64,000 nucleotides of DNA from Flavobacterium gilvum (GTDB lineage: Bacteria; Bacteroidota; Bacteroidia; Flavobacteriales; Flavobacteriaceae), in NCBI RefSeq assembly GCF_001761465.1, contig NZ_CP017479.1, forward strand, positions 3,162,001-3,226,000, written 5' to 3'. Position 1 is the stretch's first letter; every line of letters starts with the position of its first letter. Both the position numbers and the translations under genes were made by a program. Below are positions 52,819 through 61,165 of this stretch, in pieces. The notes under the pieces are model-generated. The model was given only the letters and a program-made list of their open reading frames with translations. It did no database searches and was not told the DNA's origin.

Positions 52819-55800
52819 TTACGGTTTTGTTCCCCAACTTTTATTGGGTTCCCTTCCCATTTCCAACTCTAATTTTCCACCTTTTAGAATATCTGATTGC
52901 AAAATCCTGAAATCAGATATTGATTGTCCGTTCCATTTTGCCCATTGAATGTATTTATTTTCTTTGGAAGCATTTTTGGCTTCAATAATTAATTTATCTC
53001 CGCGGTTGTATTTCCCTCCAAAATAAACAGTTGTGTTTTCGAATCTTGGGCTTCCTATTTCATAAATTGGTGTTGCAGAACAACCACCATCCATTTGAAA
53101 CAGTCCAATGGCACTCATTACATACCAACTGCTCATTTGCCCTAAATCTTCGTCTCCGGGATAGGCATCATAAGGAGTTGTTCCATAATATTGCTCCTGA
53201 ATGGCACGTGCCCATTTTTGAGTTAGCCAAGGTTGACCTGCCCAATTAAATAAATACGAAACTTCCATAGCAGGTTCATTTCCATGATTGATTGGGAAGG
53301 CCGAGAAGTTGTCACCGGAAGCATTAAAATTAGCCAATGCCGATTTTTCCATTGCCTCATTCAATCGGGAAACAAAACGATCTTTCCCCATTTCGTTTAC
53401 CAATTCTGTTGGATTATGCGGAACAAACCAAGTGTAATTAAACGAATTTCCTTCGACAAAGCCCGGAGTATGATAGGGGTCAAATGGCGTTAACCAATTT
53501 CCATCTTTGTCTTTTGGCCTTGCAAACCCCGTTGCTGCGTCAAATATATTTTTCCAATTTTCGGAGCGTTTCAAAAAATAATCACAGTCCTCTTTTTTGT
53601 TCAATGCCAATGCCATTTGCGACAAGCAATAATCATCATACGCATATTCCATTGTATTGGATGCCGAACCTATCTTCAAAGGGACATACCCATACTTCAT
53701 ATAGGCTTCGATATCTTCGACGCCAACTGTTCCGCCTCCTTCGTATTTTTGCGGTTTGGTGGTAAGCATTTTTTTAAATCCTTCAAAAGCAATATTTAAA
53801 TCAAAATCACGAATACCGCTTTGCCAAGCACCCATCACCTGCGAAACGCCATGAGTTGCCACCATCACTCCTGTGTGTTCTACACCTGCTGGATCGGTAT
53901 TCATCCAACCACTGTTTTTATACAATTCGATTGCGGAGCGCGCCCATTTTGAAGAAATTTCGGGAGTAACCAAATTAAACAACTGTTGATTGTTCCAAAA
54001 GGTATTCCAATATTCGCCACTCACTATACAATCATCTGGGTTTTTGAGCTGACAAATTTTTTCATTTTCATCTACAAATCGCCCATCAATATCAGACCAA
54101 ATTGCTTTTGCAGACAAGGCTCTGTACATATTGGTATAGAATTTTACTTTTTGCAAATAATCGTCCGTTTCAATCTGAACACGTCCCAAATAATCATTCC
54201 AAATTGTTCTTGCATTTTGAACTACTTTTTCAAAATCCCAACCAAAAGGTTCAGTAATTTCTTTTTGAAGATTGTTTTTGGCGCCAGCCAAATCAACCAA
54301 AGAAACTCCAGTACGCACTTCAATTGTCTCTCCTTTTTTTGTTTTGAAATTCAGAAAAACACCCAAATCTCCTTTCCCTTCCACCGAAGCGGTATTCATT
54401 TGAATTTTGGGCTCAGTTGCAAATTCATGAGTTCTTTTCCATTCACCTATGTATCCTGTCACGGGAGGGATTTCGTTATTGGTCCAGCTTCCCATAGAAT
54501 CGAATGGTTTGCTAAATTGCATCACAAAATGAATTGTATAAAGTTGTTCCAATGAATAACCTGTGAAAGCGTTAAAATAAGTAGCATAACCTTCGATTTG
54601 ATTATTGGAAACTTTAGTAATTTTTGCTTCTTTCAAATTATGAGGATATTCATTTGGCGTAAACATGTCCACTATAATTCGTGCCGAATCAGACTGTGGA
54701 AAAGTATAGCGCTGCAAAGAAGCGCGACGGGTAGCCGTAATTTCGGCTTTAATTTTCGTATCGGTCATAAAAACGCTGTATTTTCCAATTTTCGCCGATT
54801 CCAATTTTTTATCAATACGAGAACGGTAACCCGAATCGGGATTTTTCTCCGTTCCAGTATTCACCTGTAATTTTCCCGTTGTTGGCATGGTCAGTAATCC
54901 GCACATTGTCCAATCCGAAAAATGACTGAAACCCATGATATTTTCAACCGTATATTCGTAACCTGATTTCCATGTTTCATCCTGATTGTCGGGAGCTATT
55001 TGCACCATTGACAAAGGCAGAGAGGGGCCGGGTTTAAACATCCAGCGTGAATTTCCGGTTCCTATTAATCCGTCAACATAGTCGGATACAGTTTGCAATG
55101 GCTGTTTAGAACGAATAATAGTACCCGAATAAACTGTTTTGTTTTCAGATTTTATCACAACAGAAGCTGGAACTTTTTGGTTCCCAACAATTGCCGGCAT
55201 CGGAATTTCGATGATGCTGTTTCCTGTTTCAATTTTTTTCGAAACCGAAGGCAGTCCATTTATTGACACTTCAATTGTGGCATCTTTATCCATTTGGACA
55301 ATATCAACCAAAAGTGGCTGGATACGCTTTTTTTCTTTATTTATTTCAAAAGGAGCCGCTTTTGCCGAAAGAATTAATGACGAAGTTGCTGTTTCCAAAT
55401 CGATTTTTTTTCCTTCCATTCGGATGTCATCAAAAACAGCCCAATTACCTTCGACAATTCCCATTTGGATTATGTTCAAGCCTTTTTTCAGCCATTCCCC
55501 TTTTATTTCAAAAGTAACACTTGCTCTTTTTCCATCTGATTCCTTTTCTGTCAGGGCTTTTCCATTTCCGGAAGGCAACTTAATTTCCTGACGGTGACCG
55601 TTTACCTCAACTCTCAGAGTTGGCGAATTATTTTTGTTTACATCGACAAAATCCAAAACCAATTTATAAACTGATTTCGTATCCAATTGTTTGGCATTAA
55701 AAGTAATTCTAGGGAAATGACGTGGGTAAAATCCAGCCCAATAACCACCTCCTGCCCAACCATCCAAAGGTCCTGGCAGAACATAAGCCCAATTCTTTTC

Positions 55801-55992
55801 GGGAGTTGAATATCCTACTGAGTAAATACTTTTCTCTCCACCGAAACTTGCCAAATAATTGTCTTTTCCGGCTGGAGCCAATGCAAATTCTGTAGCACTA
55901 TTGTCTTGTTTACCAATTTGCCAAAGCACATTTTGCGAATAACCTTTTACAACAAACAAAAAGAAAAAAACTGTAAAAACATTTAACTTCAT
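52819..55992 (-). CDS. GH92 alpha-mannosidase with N-terminal carbohydrate-binding-like domain
   Basis: 1057 residues from the ATG at 55992, which opens a signal peptide (MKLNVFTVFFFLFVVKGYSQ); a longer frame to 56064 would bury it. Residues about 20-200 form a jelly-roll-like domain (WQIGKQDNSATEFALAP, FYPRHFPRITFN, LRVEVNGHRQ) of the kind found on PL4-type proteins. The GH92 core follows, with EGNSFNYTWFVPHN, GNEPAMEVSYLFNWAGQPW and PGDEDLGQMSSWYVMSAIG, the last carrying the paired aspartates of the calcium-dependent inverting centre. GH92 enzymes are exo-alpha-mannosidases. This suggests mannose side chains on the substrate; the extra domain may bind it. Confidence 0.9.
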   Translation of the reverse strand: MKLNVFTVFFFLFVVKGYSQNVLWQIGKQDNSATEFALAPAGKDNYLASFGGEKSIYSVGYSTPEKNWAYVLPGPLDGWAGGGYWAGFYPRHFPRITFNAKQLDTKSVYKLVLDFVDVNKNNSPTLRVEVNGHRQEIKLPSGNGKALTEKESDGKRASVTFEIKGEWLKKGLNIIQMGIVEGNWAVFDDIRMEGKKIDLETATSSLILSAKAAPFEINKEKKRIQPLLVDIVQMDKDATIEVSINGLPSVSKKIETGNSIIEIPMPAIVGNQKVPASVVIKSENKTVYSGTIIRSKQPLQTVSDYVDGLIGTGNSRWMFKPGPSLPLSMVQIAPDNQDETWKSGYEYTVENIMGFSHFSDWTMCGLLTMPTTGKLQVNTGTEKNPDSGYRSRIDKKLESAKIGKYSVFMTDTKIKAEITATRRASLQRYTFPQSDSARIIVDMFTPNEYPHNLKEAKITKVSNNQIEGYATYFNAFTGYSLEQLYTIHFVMQFSKPFDSMGSWTNNEIPPVTGYIGEWKRTHEFATEPKIQMNTASVEGKGDLGVFLNFKTKKGETIEVRTGVSLVDLAGAKNNLQKEITEPFGWDFEKVVQNARTIWNDYLGRVQIETDDYLQKVKFYTNMYRALSAKAIWSDIDGRFVDENEKICQLKNPDDCIVSGEYWNTFWNNQQLFNLVTPEISSKWARSAIELYKNSGWMNTDPAGVEHTGVMVATHGVSQVMGAWQSGIRDFDLNIAFEGFKKMLTTKPQKYEGGGTVGVEDIEAYMKYGYVPLKIGSASNTMEYAYDDYCLSQMALALNKKEDCDYFLKRSENWKNIFDAATGFARPKDKDGNWLTPFDPYHTPGFVEGNSFNYTWFVPHNPTELVNEMGKDRFVSRLNEAMEKSALANFNASGDNFSAFPINHGNEPAMEVSYLFNWAGQPWLTQKWARAIQEQYYGTTPYDAYPGDEDLGQMSSWYVMSAIGLFQMDGGCSATPIYEIGSPRFENTTVYFGGKYNRGDKLIIEAKNASKENKYIQWAKWNGQSISDFRILQSDILKGGKLELEMGREPNKSWGTKP

Positions 55993-56093
55993 AATATAAT
56001 CTTTTAGCGATAATTCCCAGAAATTTTCACTTTGATACTTTATAATACCATCCGGGAAAGACAAATATACGGTTTGCTCAATAATCTCCTAAT

Positions 56094-57020
56094 TTAATTT
56101 TTGACAAGATTTTGTATTTGTTTTTCAATATCCGTAACTTGTTTTTCAGCTTCAGGTAATGGAAGACCGACATTCATGCCTGGTCGTTTGTGTCCCGTAA
56201 ATGTTAAATAAGCATCTTTCCTGATGGCCTGTTCTTTCTCTATTAATTGAAAAATGGAATCCCCGTTTTTATATCCTGATAAAACCTCTTTCATATCTGA
56301 AGCAGTTGCAACCTTTGTTTCACCCAAATTTAAAAGAATCTGTTTTGCTATAATAAAATGTCCAAGATTGTCTGGATGTATACCATCTGCAGCAAACTTA
56401 AACGTTGCATCCTTAATACGTTGATCTTCTAAATATTTTTTCATTGGCCAATGAATATCAATCACGTTCCAATTATTGGTATAGCGATTACTAATTACCC
56501 AATCTGAATAAATATCCAACACATTGGCATAGGCTTTCCCTTTTCGCTCATCATAGACAGGAGGTGTAACGTGTATTATGGCAGCACCAGATTGTACTAC
56601 CTGTTCATGTAACCAATTTATTCCTTCTTGGTATTTTTGAAATCTCTCATTGTCAAAAGGGAGATAAATACCATCATTCATTCCATAACATGCAAATACT
56701 AAATCGGGTTTTAATTTATTTAAAACACGATCCAGACGTTCGTGTAAATCAGGGCGAGGAAATTTCCCTCCAGCATGATCAGGTTCAGATAAACCAGAAA
56801 CTGTTTCACTAGGCAAACCCACATTAATTATTTCGAAATGCCTTTCGGGATATTGTAGACGAAGGTAAGCGTCTATACAGGATACATAATAACCTGCATA
56901 AGTAATACTATTTCCTAAAACAACGATTTTCTTTACATTGGCCGGAATAGCATAAGGCTGAGCCAAACATTGATTTTGAATTCCTAAAAAAAGAATTATC
57001 ATTAAAAAGAAACGTTTCAT
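56094..57020 (-). CDS. SGNH/GDSL-family secreted hydrolase
   Basis: 308 residues with a signal peptide. The SGNH blocks are complete: GNSIT with nucleophile Ser38, the oxyanion Gly in NVGLPSET, YGMND with its Asn (about 112) and DGIHPD with Asp/His (about 214). These esterases often deacetylate glycans. In this cluster it would remove acetyl or similar esters before the other enzymes act; specificity is inference. The C terminus has an extra helical region (ITDIEKQIQNLVKN). Confidence 0.85.
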   Translation of the reverse strand: MKRFFLMIILFLGIQNQCLAQPYAIPANVKKIVVLGNSITYAGYYVSCIDAYLRLQYPERHFEIINVGLPSETVSGLSEPDHAGGKFPRPDLHERLDRVLNKLKPDLVFACYGMNDGIYLPFDNERFQKYQEGINWLHEQVVQSGAAIIHVTPPVYDERKGKAYANVLDIYSDWVISNRYTNNWNVIDIHWPMKKYLEDQRIKDATFKFAADGIHPDNLGHFIIAKQILLNLGETKVATASDMKEVLSGYKNGDSIFQLIEKEQAIRKDAYLTFTGHKRPGMNVGLPLPEAEKQVTDIEKQIQNLVKN

Positions 57021-57114
57021 ATTATTAGAAGTTTAGTTTTTTTATTATGAATAAATTAGACGGAGAGCATCTACTTTTTGATCCAAAAAACACAAAAATT
57101 AGTATCAATAGTTT

Positions 57115-58374
57115 TTAATATTCAACGTGATAATCCTTCTTAAACGGTTGGCTGCTCCATGCTTTTTTTGAAGTCCAGTCAGAAGCTGGATCCGTCCAGA
57201 ATTGATTATCGGCCGGCAAGCCCAGCGGTAAAAATCCTAATGTAGCCATGTATAAACTTCCGGTTGAAGTATATACATCTGCAATCAAAGGTTGCGAACC
57301 ACAAAAACCTAATACCAACCAACCATTGCTGTCAAAATTATTGCATTGATCATACATACGATGCATCACTGCGCTTATAGCGCAACGAACCTGTGCGGGC
57401 TTAATGTATTCAGGCAGTTTTTCCATTAATGCCACTTGTCCCAACGCCTGAAATGCAGCAGTACGGTAGGTGCTGGAACGACCAAATGCCGGATAAGTTC
57501 CTTCGGGACTAATAAAACGCTCTGTAAATTCAGAATAACGAATCATGCGTTTCAAAGCGAGCGCATAATCCTCCTCTTTAACCTTGTCTTTTGTTGCCAA
57601 TACTTTATAAAAATCAACAAGCATTGGGTGAATAACATAACTATTGTAATAATCGAGGCTAAAGCTAGGCCCATCACTATACCATCCATCTCCTACATAC
57701 CATTCCGTAATTTTCTTTTGTGCGTATTGAAGACGTACTGGATCAGCTTGTTCGCCAATACTCATTAAAAAAGCTTCGTTGATACCTGCAAACAGCAGCC
57801 AATTATTGTAAGCACCTGTTCTGGTACGAAGCGCTTTAAACTCTTCGGCCACTCTTTTCTTGGTTACAGAATCCAAAGGTTCCCATAATGCTTTTGGTGC
57901 TCTTAAAAATGCTTGAGCCATATAAGCAGCATCAACAATGGGTTGATTTTCTGTTCTAAAATTCAAATAATCGGGATTAGAAGGATCTACTCCATTAGCA
58001 ATACCTTTCAACAAAGCGGTACGCAACTCTTTACGCATCTTTCCTTCCTTAGTATTATCATCTGGCAAAGCCAACCATGGAGCCACTCCGGCCATAGTAC
58101 GGCCAACGGCTTCTAGGTATGTTACTTTTTCAGCATTCAATCCATAATCAGAATTCTTTTCTATTGGCATATTTTTCTTTAACGTACTATTCGCCAAATT
58201 GAGTATTACTGGCGAAGCCATTTTATACAACAAATTACTCCAATATTCTCGATCCTGCTGTCCAGTTATTACCGCCGTTTTAGACACTTTGCTCTTTTGG
58301 GCATTTGCATTATAATTAAATATCCCACCTAAAAAAAGGAAGGAGAATAAGAAAGCGATTATTTGTTTGTTCAT
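57115..58374 (-). CDS. DUF2264-family secreted protein
   Basis: 419 residues with a signal peptide (IIAFLFSFLFLGGIF). The DUF2264 phrases AVGRTMAGVAPWLALPDD, NQPIVDAAYMAQAFLRAP and NNWLLFAGINEAFL mark an (alpha/alpha)-toroid-like fold common in sugar-acid-acting enzymes. I recall, without certainty, that DUF2264 relatives were placed in CAZy GH154 as glucuronidases; that would suit unsaturated or plain glucuronic acid released by the lyase of this cluster. It sits 77 bases after the PL8 stop. Confidence 0.78.
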   Translation of the reverse strand: MNKQIIAFLFSFLFLGGIFNYNANAQKSKVSKTAVITGQQDREYWSNLLYKMASPVILNLANSTLKKNMPIEKNSDYGLNAEKVTYLEAVGRTMAGVAPWLALPDDNTKEGKMRKELRTALLKGIANGVDPSNPDYLNFRTENQPIVDAAYMAQAFLRAPKALWEPLDSVTKKRVAEEFKALRTRTGAYNNWLLFAGINEAFLMSIGEQADPVRLQYAQKKITEWYVGDGWYSDGPSFSLDYYNSYVIHPMLVDFYKVLATKDKVKEEDYALALKRMIRYSEFTERFISPEGTYPAFGRSSTYRTAAFQALGQVALMEKLPEYIKPAQVRCAISAVMHRMYDQCNNFDSNGWLVLGFCGSQPLIADVYTSTGSLYMATLGFLPLGLPADNQFWTDPASDWTSKKAWSSQPFKKDYHVEY

Positions 58375-58451
58375 TTTGATATTGTTAAATTAATATTTTA
58401 CAACAATTTAAAGCATTTCCGAATTCACCATCAAAGAAGAATCTAATTACA

Positions 58452-60923
58452 TTAGAAACTTAGTTTTTGCACCACCGGTTTTCCCGACAATTTTCCCTGT
58501 GGCAATTCGAACACAAGTGATTTATTGTTGATGGTAACCGTAATTTGTTTCAGGTCTTTGTTCATTTGCGGATCCTGAACCGTAGCTACATATTCATTGC
58601 CTTTCAATTCTATTTGTACAATACAGGGATTGGAAACAGAAACATTAACCCCTTGTTGATTAAACACAGCGTTCCCATCATAAAAAACAGCCTGATACAA
58701 TTTGTTATCCAATGATTTTACTGCCTGTATTGACGTATCGTTTTGCAATACAACAAATGGCAATGTTGCAGTCGGGTTCTCTTTTCCGCAATATACTACA
58801 TAACCGTAAGTATCATTTTTAACCTCACGACCATGATCTATCCAAAGTCTAAAAATATCTACACTGGAGGGTAAATCTTTTACTGATTTATTAGTAACAT
58901 TCATTTTTATCCAATCAGCTTTTTTTGTTTCGCAAGTATAATAGGCACTCTTGCTATATTGTGGCAAAACAGTATAAGCAAATTTATCCTGTTGCTTTAC
59001 CCAAACAGGCTGACCTTTATCAAAAAAGGATTGAACACCTGGTTTCACTTTTTGCCATGAATCATTTTCGAATACTAGTACATCATTCTCTCTGGCCGTT
59101 TGATCAATGGTGGTGCGAATTGTTCCTTCCATTTCAGGACGAAGATTATTGACGCCAGCTCCCAAAGCAATCAGATAATCGCCCTGCATAAAATAGGCTT
59201 TATGCGCCTGTACTCCATAAATACATTCGTTTGCATTTTTATTATTCCCTTTATCGTTCACACCCTCTTTGTCTGAAGCGTTCTCTTTTTCAAAAACAAA
59301 ACCAGCCACCGCATTTTCTCCTCCAGAAGTAGCAGCTCCAGCAAAATTAAATTTGCTGTTATACCCTCTCCAGTTGGTAACCGGTTTGATTTTGTCCATT
59401 CCTTCACGGGCGGTAACGCCGGGAGAAGCAGTAATATCCCAACCTCCATAAACACTTTTATATTCTGAACCATTGCGCTGGAAAAAAGTCATCCCGTCGC
59501 AGTCGAAGAAATTGTAAGCATCTGCAAAATCCGGGGCACTTTCAATTCCATCGCACCTGCTAGAAGCCATGTTTACCATAATGTGATAATCGGGGTTCTT
59601 CTTCATCAGGTCGTCGTTATTAAAAAACCATCGAGTACCGCTATAAGCACCACCTTCAAATTGTGGCATATTAATAACTTTTGTTTTAGCTTCCTGTATG
59701 AATTGTTCTATTTCTTTTTGTTCGGAATCTGTAAAGGAAGTTTTCCAGTCATTCATCAAACTTTCTGCCAAGCCCAAAGAAGGAATAGTACCACTTCCTC
59801 CTTTCATATAGAACGAACCCCTGCCCAAACAAGGCAATTCATACCCTTTGTAGTGATACCAACTACCTCCCCTGAAAAAATTGATTAAGGTTTCTTTATT
59901 TTCGGGTATTAATTTCTTTTCCCAAGGAGAACCTTTCAACATCACCAACATCTTCAAAGCATTGTTTCCCCCATCGATGGGATAACCCCAGACCAAACTC
60001 TGCTTACCATGTCCCCATCCGGCGCCATCGGCAGTAAATCCTTCTATCCAAAACGATTCATTATAAGTTGCTTGGGAAGTCTGACTGATACCTCTTTGAC
60101 AGACTTCGGACAACAAATCAATCATGGGAATTGACTTGTACATAAATGCTGTAGGCAATAATGAACGATATGCCAGCGCATTCCCTCCTACCCACCAAAC
60201 ATGGTTGCGGAAACGCTCAATCTGCGCCACGTTGTTATCAGTTGCATCGTTGCGGAAAGGCTGTGTCCAGCTCTGCAAGGCCAGTTCTTTCAATAATACA
60301 CAGGCATCTTTCTGTAATGGATTCTTGCTCTTACCAGCTTCTACCTCATCCATTTGCTTCAGCAACGAAAAATAAATATTCACTGCCGCCGTAGGAATAA
60401 GAAAACAAGAGGCGTGAAACCTCGGAGCTGTATTATTACGGCCTGTTTCCAGATTACCATAGCGAATAATGGCTTTGTAAAATTTATCAGCCAACGCCTC
60501 TTTTTCTTTCATTTGACCAAGACGATATGCATCAGCAATTTTCCAAAGGCGGTCAATTGCTTCTGATACCACAGGAGCAATCACTTCCCTTTGCAGTTCC
60601 CCTTTGTTAAGCAATATTTTTTCATCTACAATCCTCTTTTCCTGCGATGCCAAATCGGTAAATTGACCATCTTCGCCAAGCAAGGCAAGACATTCCTGAC
60701 TGCTTTTTTTCATTTCATTCGCCAGTTGAGCATAACGATAAGGAGACTTATTGAAACCCTCTCGATACTTTTTTATAGAGACTTCTTTTTCCGCATCCTT
60801 AACCGTCGTGGCTAGCGTCGAATATTTTACATAATTGTCATAAGCCACTTTACGCTCTGCTTCTTGTGCTTGGCCACTAAGGACAACATTCATTGCGCAT
60901 AAAACAAAAAACAGTTTTTTCAT
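58452..60923 (-). CDS. Polysaccharide lyase family 8-type enzyme
   Basis: 823 residues with a signal peptide (MKKLFFVLCAMNVVLSGQAQ). Residues about 30-400 form an alpha-toroid with WW (243-244), Asn248, His305 in GWGHGKQS and Tyr314 in WGYPID; this HG-Q-x5-YG spacing is that of PL8 catalytic blocks, where Asn, His and Tyr carry out beta-elimination. A beta-sandwich half follows with RLWIDHG near the C terminus. PL8 members cleave hyaluronan, chondroitin, xanthan or related uronic-acid polymers; which one is not clear. Within this cluster it is the likely backbone-cutting step. The start is unambiguous from the signal peptide. Confidence 0.82.
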   Translation of the reverse strand: MKKLFFVLCAMNVVLSGQAQEAERKVAYDNYVKYSTLATTVKDAEKEVSIKKYREGFNKSPYRYAQLANEMKKSSQECLALLGEDGQFTDLASQEKRIVDEKILLNKGELQREVIAPVVSEAIDRLWKIADAYRLGQMKEKEALADKFYKAIIRYGNLETGRNNTAPRFHASCFLIPTAAVNIYFSLLKQMDEVEAGKSKNPLQKDACVLLKELALQSWTQPFRNDATDNNVAQIERFRNHVWWVGGNALAYRSLLPTAFMYKSIPMIDLLSEVCQRGISQTSQATYNESFWIEGFTADGAGWGHGKQSLVWGYPIDGGNNALKMLVMLKGSPWEKKLIPENKETLINFFRGGSWYHYKGYELPCLGRGSFYMKGGSGTIPSLGLAESLMNDWKTSFTDSEQKEIEQFIQEAKTKVINMPQFEGGAYSGTRWFFNNDDLMKKNPDYHIMVNMASSRCDGIESAPDFADAYNFFDCDGMTFFQRNGSEYKSVYGGWDITASPGVTAREGMDKIKPVTNWRGYNSKFNFAGAATSGGENAVAGFVFEKENASDKEGVNDKGNNKNANECIYGVQAHKAYFMQGDYLIALGAGVNNLRPEMEGTIRTTIDQTARENDVLVFENDSWQKVKPGVQSFFDKGQPVWVKQQDKFAYTVLPQYSKSAYYTCETKKADWIKMNVTNKSVKDLPSSVDIFRLWIDHGREVKNDTYGYVVYCGKENPTATLPFVVLQNDTSIQAVKSLDNKLYQAVFYDGNAVFNQQGVNVSVSNPCIVQIELKGNEYVATVQDPQMNKDLKQITVTINNKSLVFELPQGKLSGKPVVQKLSF

Positions 60924-60936
60924 ATTAATTTACTTA

Positions 60937-61165
60937 TTACAATTCTTTTAATCTAACCCATTGGGTGTAATTATTTCAACACATAAAAACATAGATTCGG
61001 TACGCTCAAAAGTAGGCGTTTCACTTATTTAAAATACACATAGCTCACTATGTGAAAGAAATGTTTTTCTTTTTTAGGATTCCTTTTTTTAATGAAATCT
61101 ATGTTTCTATGTGTTTAAAAAAAAATCATGAATTATATTTAATGGGTTACAATTCTTTTAATCTA
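60937..61165. repeat. MITE-like insert flanked by 19-bp direct repeats
   Basis: TTACAATTCTTTTAATCTA occurs at 60937-60955 and 61147-61165, the second copy overlapping the GH3 stop codon. Between them is a large imperfect palindrome: ACACATAAAAACATAGATTC near 60980 mirrors GAAATCTATGTTTCTATGTG near 61100, with an inner CACATAGCTCACTATGTG. The arrangement suggests a small mobile insertion with a target-like duplication. Confidence 0.6.

Noticed and set aside
53986..54555. 189-codon plus-strand frame
   Set aside because: It lies wholly inside the GH92 gene on the other strand, with no start context or recognisable motif.
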